The position numbers and the translations under genes were made by a program. Positions 1-5,890 of a stretch of DNA of 5,942 nucleotides are shown piece after piece. This DNA comes from Bacteroidota bacterium (GTDB taxonomy: Bacteria > Bacteroidota > Bacteroidia > Chitinophagales > Chitinophagaceae), in assembly GCA_023426425.1 (NCBI GenBank), contig JAFAAT010000119.1, positions 1-5,942 of the forward strand, written 5' to 3'. Each line of letters opens with the position of its first letter. Within the stretch, counting starts at the first letter, position 1. Under the pieces are notes generated by a model. That model ran no database searches. It was not told where the DNA came from and was given only the letters and a program-made list of their open reading frames with translations.

Positions 1-847
1 CCTGAGAATTGCCAATGAGCTTTACCTCAAGCGCCTGATTGTCGGTGGCTTCGACTGGGTTTATGAGTTCAGCCGCAACTTCCGTAATGAAGGCATGGAC
101 CGTACCCACAATCCGGAGTTCACCATCCTCGAGTTTTATACTGCGTATAAGGATTACATCTGGATGATGGAGATTACGGAACAGATGCTGGAGCAGACTG
201 CCATTGCCACCAATGGTTCAACCGAGGTTGAAGTAGACGGTAAGCAAATCAGTTTTAAGGCGCCATTTAAAAGGATCAGCATTTTCGACGCCATCAAAGA
301 GCATACAGGCATCGACATATCAGACATGGATGAAACTGCACTGAGGGATGTGTGTCGTCAACTGCATATTACCACAGATGCAAGCATGGGCAAGGGCAAG
401 CTCATTGACGAAATCTTCGGCGGCAAATGTGAAAAGCACTATATCCAGCCTACGTTCATCATAGACTACCCTATCGAAATGAGTCCGCTCACCAAAAAGC
501 ACCGGAACAAGGAAGGGTTGGTAGAGCGATTTGAGCTCATGATCAACGGAAAGGAGATCGCCAACGCATATAGTGAGCTGAACGATCCCATCGACCAGCG
601 GGAGCGGTTTGAGGACCAGGTGCGCCTGATGGAGCGGGGAGATGAAGAGGCTATGTATATCGACCACGACTTCCTGCGGGCCCTGGAATATGGCATGCCT
701 CCCACAGCAGGCATTGGTATCGGTATTGAACGCCTGGCTATGCTCCTGACCGGGCAGGTGTCTATTCAGGATGTATTGCTCTTCCCCCAGATGAAGCCAG
801 AACGGATACACACTGCTGGTCAGTCCACGGAAGGCCAGGAAGCCTAG
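1..847 (+). CDS. lysS: Lysyl-tRNA synthetase, class II (5'-truncated by window edge)
   Basis: This enzyme charges tRNA(Lys) with lysine using ATP in the cytoplasm. The reading frame is open from base 2, and 281 residues of the C-terminal catalytic domain are visible; the N-terminal OB-fold anticodon-binding domain and class II motif 1 lie off the left edge. Directly visible are motif 2 (FRNEGMDRTHNPEFT, about residues 27-41 of the visible part), the conserved ELNDPIDQRERFEDQ segment, and motif 3 (GIGIGIERLAMLLTG, about 237-251) with its ATP-binding arginine. The order and spacing match class IIb LysRS, and the ELNDP/MLLTG wording separates it from AspRS and AsnRS. Just after motif 3 the usual LLFPQMKPE end is followed by only about 15 polar residues, then TAG at 845-847. 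An ATG at 95 lies inside motif 2 and is not the start. No convincing terminator follows at once. Identification is very secure; only the 5' end is missing. Confidence 0.97.
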   Translation, partial: LRIANELYLKRLIVGGFDWVYEFSRNFRNEGMDRTHNPEFTILEFYTAYKDYIWMMEITEQMLEQTAIATNGSTEVEVDGKQISFKAPFKRISIFDAIKEHTGIDISDMDETALRDVCRQLHITTDASMGKGKLIDEIFGGKCEKHYIQPTFIIDYPIEMSPLTKKHRNKEGLVERFELMINGKEIANAYSELNDPIDQRERFEDQVRLMERGDEEAMYIDHDFLRALEYGMPPTAGIGIGIERLAMLLTGQVSIQDVLLFPQMKPERIHTAGQSTEGQEA

Positions 848-879
848 ACAGTCTACCCGCTCCGCCAACCAACTCGCCG

Positions 880-894
880 GTGTCCATCGGACAC
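880..894 (+). other. Small perfect hairpin downstream of lysS
   Basis: GTGTCC (880-885) and GGACAC (889-894) are perfect complements around a 3-base loop, 33 bases after the lysS stop. The position suits transcript-end processing or termination. No T run follows (the next bases are GATTGG), so it does not qualify as a normal intrinsic terminator. It could also be a chance palindrome. Confidence 0.3.
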
Positions 895-1094
895 GATTGG
901 AAGTTGATGCCCCAGCAGGGCAGTATCCGGTGTTCTGTGCAATGCTGATTCCAGAGCTTAATCTGATTTGGAGAATCTATGCGCAAGCCCTGAGGCACTG
1001 CATGAAACGCCTGGTACGCATTTCACATAGGTCGCACGGGCTACAGAGCATCTAATTCGGTCAATCCACCATCGTAAAACGCAAAAAAATTGAA

Positions 1095-1270
1095 GTGTCA
1101 GGGCGGAAGCAGGTTGGAACGCTTTCTAAAGCAGGGTGAAGCGGGGTTGGAAGCAGGCAAACCCGGTGTAGACCCCAGGTTGACACCAGGTAAATACGCA
1201 GTAATAAGCAGGTTGGGTCTCTATGAGGTCTCTATAGGGTCTCTACGCAAGTAAGCAGGAAGTGCAGGTT
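1095..1270. repeat. Degenerate 11-bp tandem repeat array
   Basis: Cutting the sequence every 11 bases from 1095 gives aligned units. Examples are GAAGCAGGTTG (1106), AAAGCAGGGTG (1128), GAAGCAGGCAA (1150), ACCCCAGGTTG (1172), ACACCAGGTAA (1183) and TAAGCAGGTTG (1205). These are followed by GGTCTCTATGA (1216), GGTCTCTATAG (1227) and GGTCTCTACGC (1238). The tetramer CAGG sits at unit positions 5-8 in seven units (1095, 1106, 1128, 1150, 1172, 1183, 1205), exactly in phase. Units at 1117, 1161 and 1194 are badly diverged. After 1248 related words continue out of phase (AAGTAAGCAGG at 1249, AAGTGCAGGTT at 1260). Eleven is not a multiple of three and no frame stays open, so this is not a coding repeat. 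The period is close to one helical turn. The function is unknown. Confidence 0.7.
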
Positions 1271-1340
1271 TTTTAGCTCGTTGTAAAATATCCAATGAGT
1301 ATTTTCCACCCAACATTTTACCCCATCACTTAATACCGAA

Positions 1341-1379
1341 AATGGGAAAAGGTAACCCATTGAAATGAATTTTTTTTTT
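1341..1379 (+). terminator. Possible weak intrinsic terminator: hairpin plus ten-T run
   Basis: AATGGG (1341-1346) pairs perfectly with CCCATT (1356-1361) around a 9-base loop. After eight bases (GAAATGAA) comes a run of ten T (1370-1379). A U-run after a stem suggests Rho-independent termination. However, the stem is short, half AT, and separated from the T run, and the site is almost 500 bases downstream of lysS. It could end a leader or unannotated transcript, or be chance. The ten-T homopolymer is itself prone to length variation. Confidence 0.25.
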
Positions 1380-1485
1380 GGTGGCTGCCTTGGCCTTTGG
1401 TGCCGTATGCGGCCCTCTCTGCGCCCCCCGTGAAACTTTGCTACTAAAGCCTGCCACCTGAACAATGGCCACTGGTGCCCTATCT

Positions 1486-1524
1486 CTCAGTGGAACTCTG
1501 CGCACACCTCTGTGGAACTCTGCG
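1486..1524. repeat. Direct duplication of CTC(A/T)GTGGAACTCTGCG, 22-bp period
   Basis: Two copies of a 17-base word occur at 1486-1502 and 1508-1524, differing at one position (A or T). The shared core GTGGAACTCTGCG is identical at 1490-1502 and 1512-1524. Each copy can be read as two 11-mers (for example CTCTGTGGA with ACTCTGCGTAA), so the period is twice that of the array upstream. A weaker relative, CTCTGCG followed by GTGAAACTTTGC, lies at 1417-1441. From memory, unverified here, CTCTGCG/GTGGAACTCTGCG words recur in intergenic DNA of various bacteria as an interspersed repeat. This may be a short member of that family. Confidence 0.65.
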
Positions 1525-1639
1525 TAACTTTAATTGTTCCTGCGGTCACTCACATAAAACCGCCTTCTACTCCATACCATCCCGTCCGGCAATGCCCATT
1601 CGTGGATAAATCCCGGATTCTTAAAGGGTTATTTTCTGT

Positions 1640-1647
1640 TACTTTTG
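1640..1647 (+). promoter_or_regulatory. Candidate dnaE promoter, -7 box
   Basis: TACTTTTG matches the Bacteroidota -7 consensus TAnnTTTG exactly and predicts a transcript start near 1654, leaving a leader of about 24 bases before the dnaE ATG. The -33 element is poor: at the ideal 21-base spacing the sequence is GGAT, and only TTCT (1618-1621) lies nearby. This supports a separate promoter for dnaE, but with half of the usual two-part signal. Confidence 0.45.
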
Positions 1648-1677
1648 TAGGGTTACGAACCGGAGTCCGAGGCCCTC

Positions 1678-4600
1678 ATGAAGTTTTCACATCTACACAA
1701 CCACACACAATTCTCCCTGCTCGACGGGGCATCCAATGTTTCGCGACTGTTTGAGAAAGCAGCCAAAGATGAAATGCCCGCCATGGCCATCTCAGACCAT
1801 GGAAACATGTTTGGCGTATTTGAATTCGTGGCCCAGGCATGGAAGAATACCAAAGTAGTTGGCACTACTCCAGATGGAAAGGAAATCAAGGAACCTGTCG
1901 TAAAGCCTGTAATAGGTTGTGAGTTTTACGTGGTCGAGAACCGGCACAAGCGTCAGTTTTCCCGCGAAGAAAAAGACCAGCGGTTCCACCAGCTCTTACT
2001 GGCTAAAGATGAAACAGGTTACAGAAACCTGGTCAAGCTTTGTTCACTTGGTTTCATCGAAGGGCTTTATGGTAAGTACCCCCGTATCGATAAAGAACTT
2101 ATCCTTCAGTACCACGAAGGGCTGATAGCCACAACCTGTTGCCTTGGAGCCTCTGTACCCCGCACCATCTTGAAAAAAGGAGAAGAAGCCGGCGAGATAG
2201 AATTCAAATGGTGGCTGGATCTCTTTGGTGAGGATTTCTACGTAGAATTCCAGCGGCACGACATTCCTGAGCAGATCAAGGTCAACGAAGTTCTGGTAAA
2301 GTTTGCTCGCAAGTATAATGTGCCGATCATAGCATCCAATGACTCGCACTATGTAGACCAGGAAGACGCTAACGCGCACGACATCCTGCTTTGCATCAAC
2401 ACTGGTGAAAAGCAAAGCACTCCCAGTGCCAAGGAATTTGCAGATGATGATGAGCAGCGGCCGAGAGATACCCGCTTCTCCTTCTACAATGACCAGTTCT
2501 ACTTCAAAACTACATCTGAAATGTCTACGCTGTTCAGGGACCTCCCTGAAGCGATTGACAACACTAACCAGATCGTAGAAAAGATAAAGCCCATGAAGCT
2601 GGAGCGGGAGATACTACTCCCCCACTTCAAGGTACCACCTGAGTTTCATGATGACCAGGACGCTTTCCTGGAACACCTGACCTGGACCGGAGCGAAAGAA
2701 AGATACAAGGAACTTACTCCTGAAATTGAAGAACGGCTTCGCTTCGAATTATTCACCATCAAAACGATGGGATTTGCCGGGTACTTCCTGATTGTATCGG
2801 ACTTTATCAGGGCCGGTCGGGACTTGGGAGTATTTGTAGGTCCGGGGCGTGGATCCGCTGCCGGATCAGCAGTGGCGTATTGTATCGGGATCACAAATAT
2901 CGACCCCATCAAGTATAACCTCCTGTTTGAGCGTTTCCTTAACCCGGAACGTAAGAGCATGCCGGATATCGATACCGACTTTGACGATGTGGGCAGGCAG
3001 AAGGTGATTGAATATGTAGTAGACAAGTACGGCAAGAACCAGGTAGCGCATATCGTCACCTATGGTACCATGGCTGCTAAGATGTCCATTAAGGACGTAG
3101 CCCGGGTGCTTGATCTTCAGCTGCAGGATGCAAATGCGCTGGCCAAGCTTGTGCCGGACAAGCCAGGGATATCACTAAAGAGAGTACTGCATGCACCGCT
3201 GAAAGGGGAAAAATCGCTGGAGGAGAAGGAAGGACTGGGAAGTGAAGAACTGGAACAGGTGGGAACCCTCCGCGAGATTTACAATAATGAGAATCTTCTG
3301 CAATCGCGTGTGTTGCATGAGGCAGAAAAACTGGAAGGTTCCGTACGAAATACCGGCATCCACGCTGCAGGTATCATCATTGCCCCTAAGGACCTTTCTG
3401 AGCTAATACCAGTCTGCGCCAACAAGGACGTAGACCTGCTGATCACCCAATTTGAAGGGAATATCATTGAGAATGCCGGTGTAATCAAGATGGACTTCCT
3501 CGGTCTCAAGACCCTGACGATCATCAAGGATGCGCTGGCGTTGATCAAGAGAAATTACGGTGTCGAAATTGACATCGACTATATCCCCCTGGATGATGAG
3601 AAGACCTATGAGCTTTACCAGAAAGGAGATACCAACGGAACGTTCCAGTTTGAAAGTCCCGGCATGCAGAAATACCTGCGGGAGCTCAAACCTGATAAGT
3701 TTGCCGACCTGATTGCCATGAACGCCCTTTACCGTCCGGGGCCATTGGAATACATACCAAACTTCATCAAAAGAAAGCATGGTGAGGAAGCAATCACCTA
3801 CGACCTGCCTGAAATGGAGGAATACCTGGCGGACACCTATGGAATCACGGTGTACCAGGAGCAGGTGATGTTGCTCTCACAGAAGCTTGCTGGTTTTAGC
3901 AAGGGTGATGCCGACGTCCTGCGGAAGGCGATGGGTAAGAAGCAGAAAGCAGTACTGGACAAGATGAAGAGCCAGTTCGTGGAGGGGGCAAAAGCCAAAG
4001 GCCATCCTGAGGACAAACTCAACAAGATCTGGACCGACTGGGAGGCATTCGCACAATATGCATTTAATAAATCACACTCTACCTGCTATGCATTTGTAGC
4101 CTACCAGACAGCTTACCTCAAGGCCCACTACCCTTCTGAGTACATGGCTGCGGTACTCAATAACCAGAACAATATCGATAAGATCAAGTTCTACATGGAG
4201 GAGTGCCAGAGAATGGGACTCCAGGTATTAGGACCTGATGTGAATGAATCCCTGAAAGGCTTTTCAGTAAATAAAGAAGGTATTGTTCGCTTTGGCCTTA
4301 ATGCCATCAAAGGCGTTGGCGAGGCCGCTGTAGAGGATCTTATAGCTGAGCGGGAAAACAACGGTCCTTATCTGAATGTTTTTGATTTTATACAGCGTAT
4401 CAACCAGCGGACCGTCAACAAGAGGACACTGGAAAACCTGATCCTCGCGGGAGCATTGGACTGCTTCAAGGACCTGCACCGTGCCCAATACTTCTATGCA
4501 CCACCTACCGATCCTAAGACAGGACTGGAGCGCCTGGTTGCATTTGGAAACCAGTTCCAGGCCAGCACCTCTATGGCTACCAACAGCCTGTTCGGTGAAA

Positions 4601-5295
4601 TGGCCATGCCGGATGTAAAACCACCACTGATTCCTCTGTGTGAGCCCTGGACGCTACCTGACCTGCTGGACAGGGAAAAAGAAGTCATCGGCATCTATCT
4701 CAGTGCGCACCCGCTGGATGGGTACAAGTTTGAGATGGACAATTATAACTTCCTGCCAATCTCTGAACTTGAAAACAACAAAGGGCGGACCGTGAGAATA
4801 GCAGGTTTTGTAACTGATGCCGCACACATGACCACCAAGAAAGGCAGCAAGTTTGGAAAGATGCTGCTGAACGACTATACCGGTAATCATGAGATTGTGC
4901 TGTGGGAAAACAACTATGTCCAGTACAGCAACTTTGTTGACAATGGGCAGAAGCTGATGATCCAGGGAGTGTACGCAGAACACAGGTTCCGTCCGGGCGT
5001 GATGGAGTTCCAGATACAAAACATCATGTTGCTGGACCAGGTGAGAAAAGCATTGACGAAGAGGCTGCATATCTGGCTTCCGCTGCAGAAGCTGGATCCG
5101 GAGTTCGTGGAGTTTATTGTCGAAAACACAAAAAAGTATCCCGGGAACACAGAATTGATTTTTCAGATTGCCGATGAGACAGCGCAGATGCTGACGAAGC
5201 TAAAATCACATCATATCAAGATTGAGGTGAATGATGAGCTGGTGCAATTTATGCTCTCTAAGGAGATGCTGAAATATTCACTGGAAACCACATAA
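1678..5295 (+). CDS. dnaE: DNA polymerase III alpha subunit (replicative polymerase)
   Basis: This is the catalytic subunit of the replicative polymerase holoenzyme. It is a C-family enzyme that works with the sliding clamp and clamp loader at the fork. It has 1205 residues (E. coli: 1160). The start at 1678 is fixed by the family's conserved N-terminus MKFSHLHNHTQFSLLDG; GAGG at 1669-1672 could serve as a weak ribosome site. Visible domains are: a PHP domain (about 1-285) with H7, H9, D40-H41, E82, H104, D222 and H224; the palm, with GPGRGSAAGSAVAYCIGI (388-405) and PDIDTDFDD (429-437), in which D430 and D432 are catalytic, plus D606 in KMDFLGLKTLT; fingers with FNKSHSTCYAFVAYQ (796-810); a helix-hairpin-helix (about 872-889, GLNAIKGVGEAAV); a possible clamp-binding peptide TNSLFG (968-973); an OB fold (about 1037-1120); and a C-terminal domain (about 1121-1205) that probably contacts the clamp loader. 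The frame is intact, with no intein and no PolC-type exonuclease insertion. Confidence 0.98.
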   Translation: MKFSHLHNHTQFSLLDGASNVSRLFEKAAKDEMPAMAISDHGNMFGVFEFVAQAWKNTKVVGTTPDGKEIKEPVVKPVIGCEFYVVENRHKRQFSREEKDQRFHQLLLAKDETGYRNLVKLCSLGFIEGLYGKYPRIDKELILQYHEGLIATTCCLGASVPRTILKKGEEAGEIEFKWWLDLFGEDFYVEFQRHDIPEQIKVNEVLVKFARKYNVPIIASNDSHYVDQEDANAHDILLCINTGEKQSTPSAKEFADDDEQRPRDTRFSFYNDQFYFKTTSEMSTLFRDLPEAIDNTNQIVEKIKPMKLEREILLPHFKVPPEFHDDQDAFLEHLTWTGAKERYKELTPEIEERLRFELFTIKTMGFAGYFLIVSDFIRAGRDLGVFVGPGRGSAAGSAVAYCIGITNIDPIKYNLLFERFLNPERKSMPDIDTDFDDVGRQKVIEYVVDKYGKNQVAHIVTYGTMAAKMSIKDVARVLDLQLQDANALAKLVPDKPGISLKRVLHAPLKGEKSLEEKEGLGSEELEQVGTLREIYNNENLLQSRVLHEAEKLEGSVRNTGIHAAGIIIAPKDLSELIPVCANKDVDLLITQFEGNIIENAGVIKMDFLGLKTLTIIKDALALIKRNYGVEIDIDYIPLDDEKTYELYQKGDTNGTFQFESPGMQKYLRELKPDKFADLIAMNALYRPGPLEYIPNFIKRKHGEEAITYDLPEMEEYLADTYGITVYQEQVMLLSQKLAGFSKGDADVLRKAMGKKQKAVLDKMKSQFVEGAKAKGHPEDKLNKIWTDWEAFAQYAFNKSHSTCYAFVAYQTAYLKAHYPSEYMAAVLNNQNNIDKIKFYMEECQRMGLQVLGPDVNESLKGFSVNKEGIVRFGLNAIKGVGEAAVEDLIAERENNGPYLNVFDFIQRINQRTVNKRTLENLILAGALDCFKDLHRAQYFYAPPTDPKTGLERLVAFGNQFQASTSMATNSLFGEMAMPDVKPPLIPLCEPWTLPDLLDREKEVIGIYLSAHPLDGYKFEMDNYNFLPISELENNKGRTVRIAGFVTDAAHMTTKKGSKFGKMLLNDYTGNHEIVLWENNYVQYSNFVDNGQKLMIQGVYAEHRFRPGVMEFQIQNIMLLDQVRKALTKRLHIWLPLQKLDPEFVEFIVENTKKYPGNTELIFQIADETAQMLTKLKSHHIKIEVNDELVQFMLSKEMLKYSLETT

Positions 5296-5399
5296 TCCTG
5301 CGCTGGTGATTGTGTTTTAACTTGCTGTTGGGTTTTCACAGTTCGTCGACCAGACCGTCTGTACCCATTAAAAACCACTTATTTACACCTGCATTGGTT

Positions 5400-5445
5400 T
5401 ACGATAGATCTGCTATTCACATTATGTGGATAGGTTATGATCGTA
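5400..5445. promoter_or_regulatory. Extended dyad / stem-loop upstream of trxA
   Basis: The inner arms CTATTCACAT (5413-5422) and ATGTGGATAG (5424-5433) are inverted repeats around one central base, with 9 of 10 pairs Watson-Crick and one G-T. Outer arms TACGAT (5400-5405) and ATCGTA (5440-5445) are perfect complements on almost the same centre. As RNA it would form an 8-bp stem with an ATTAT loop, an internal loop and a 6-bp outer stem. It ends 13 bases before the trxA -33 box. It could be a transcription-factor operator for trxA or an RNA structure ending or protecting the dnaE transcript. No T run follows, so a plain intrinsic terminator is less likely. Confidence 0.45.
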
Positions 5446-5458
5446 TTTCCCTACTCTA

Positions 5459-5491
5459 TTTGTGAGAGGTGGTATATTGCGCGTAACTTTA
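5459..5491 (+). promoter_or_regulatory. Candidate trxA promoter (-33 TTTG, -7 TAACTTTA)
   Basis: TTTG at 5459-5462 is followed after 21 bases by TAACTTTA at 5484-5491. This fits the Bacteroidota pattern TTTG / TAnnTTTG, with one mismatch (last base A instead of G) and the expected spacing. The transcript would begin near 5498, giving a leader of about 24 bases. That leader (ATTAAAACAATCAATCAAA) is A-rich and lacks a Shine-Dalgarno sequence, as is common for translation initiation in this phylum. Confidence 0.55.
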
Positions 5492-5521
5492 CATTCGTAA
5501 ACATTAAAACAATCAATCAAA

Positions 5522-5839
5522 ATGGCTGCTGTATACACAGATGCAAACTTTGAGTCAGAGGTTCTGCAGGGAGATAAACTATCAGTAATTGACTTCTGGG
5601 CACCATGGTGCGGACCTTGTCTCGCGCTCGGACCTACCATCGAGACTTTGGCAAAGGAGTATGAAGGCAAAGTGAATGTAGGTAAAGTGAACGTGGATGA
5701 AAACCCACAGCTTTCTATCAATTATGGCATTACCAGCATTCCTGCTGTGTTGTTCATCAAGAACGGCCAGGTTGTAGACAAGCAAGTTGGCGCTGCTCCA
5801 AAGAACGTCTTCGAAAAGAAGATTCAGCAACACCTCTAA
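5522..5839 (+). CDS. trxA: Thioredoxin
   Basis: This is a small cytoplasmic disulfide reductase that passes electrons from thioredoxin reductase to targets such as ribonucleotide reductase and methionine sulfoxide reductase. It has 105 residues, the normal length for a single-domain thioredoxin, with no signal peptide or membrane segment. Visible are the redox site W29-C30-G31-P32-C33 in the FWAPWCGPC context, the buried acid D24, the kink proline P38, the cis-proline loop TSIP (P74), the VNVDENP strand and turn (57-62), and the C-terminal glycine loop (G82, G90). The start at 5522 is the only sensible one: it precedes the first beta strand by a few residues and follows an A-rich leader. Odd point: the residues after the active site are LAL (34-36) rather than the usual basic residue plus M-[IV/A] pattern. 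A ResA-type periplasmic protein is ruled out by the missing leader. It appears to be a one-gene transcript with its own promoter and terminator. Confidence 0.96.
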   Translation: MAAVYTDANFESEVLQGDKLSVIDFWAPWCGPCLALGPTIETLAKEYEGKVNVGKVNVDENPQLSINYGITSIPAVLFIKNGQVVDKQVGAAPKNVFEKKIQQHL

Positions 5840-5856
5840 TCAAGCAATTTAAATAC

Positions 5857-5890
5857 GCGAGCCACCTTAGGGTGGCTTGCTTATTTTCCC
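5857..5890 (+). terminator. Intrinsic terminator of trxA
   Basis: GCGAGCCACC (5857-5866) and GGTGGCTTGC (5871-5880) form a 10-bp stem, GC-rich with one G-T pair, around the tetraloop TTAG. TTATTTT follows at once. It starts 17 bases after the trxA stop. On the opposite strand the stem is followed by GTATTTAAATTG, so it may also stop transcripts arriving from a convergent gene on the right. Confidence 0.85.

Larger units (their letters stand above)
848..1677. other. 830-bp intergenic region with repeats, no supported gene
   Basis: No reading frame here looks like a real protein. Candidate frames are under about 80 residues, overlap lysS or dnaE, and lack recognisable motifs. From left to right it holds a small perfect hairpin (880-894), about 200 bases in which I see nothing clear, an 11-bp tandem array (1095-1270), an AT-only inverted repeat (AAAATA 1285-1290 with TATTTT 1300-1305), a 6-bp hairpin followed by ten T (1341-1379), a 22-bp-period duplication (1486-1524) and the dnaE promoter candidate (1640-1647). 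It is long for a gap between two housekeeping genes, and its repeats suggest it has grown by duplication. Whether it encodes a small RNA cannot be judged from sequence alone. Confidence 0.7.
5296..5521. other. dnaE-trxA intergenic region
   Basis: This 226-bp gap has no supported gene. The first hundred bases after the dnaE stop show no stem followed by T residues, so dnaE has no obvious intrinsic terminator. The short perfect inverted repeat CAGAC-C-GTCTG lies at 5351-5361. Further on are the extended dyad (5400-5445) and the trxA promoter candidate (5459-5491). The promoter in the gap indicates that trxA can be expressed independently of dnaE. Confidence 0.6.

Noticed and set aside
95..847. 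Gene starting at ATG 95
   Set aside because: The ATG lies inside class II motif 2 and the same frame is open to the left edge with conserved LysRS sequence, so it is an internal Met of a truncated lysS.
762..998. 78-residue minus-strand frame at the end of lysS
   Set aside because: It overlaps lysS coding sequence and is rich in Trp, Cys and Pro with no domain pattern, so it is a shadow frame.
1002..1055. Short + strand peptide starting ATGAAACGC
   Set aside because: Only about 16 codons, with no ribosome site or promoter and no recognisable sequence.
1095..1270. CRISPR array
   Set aside because: Repeats are 11-base and contiguous with no spacers, are degenerate throughout, and have no cas genes nearby.
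1232..1465. 77-residue minus-strand frame in the gap
   Set aside because: It covers the T run, hairpin and part of the repeat array; the translation is low-complexity and shows no motif.
1512..1754. 80-residue + strand frame overlapping the dnaE start
   Set aside because: It runs through the GTGGAACTCTGCG repeat, the dnaE promoter candidate and the dnaE N-terminus in another frame, with no protein-like motif.
1678..5295. Intein or frameshift in dnaE
   Set aside because: All family motifs occur in order at normal spacing in one continuous frame; the extra length is spread over small insertions and the C-terminus.
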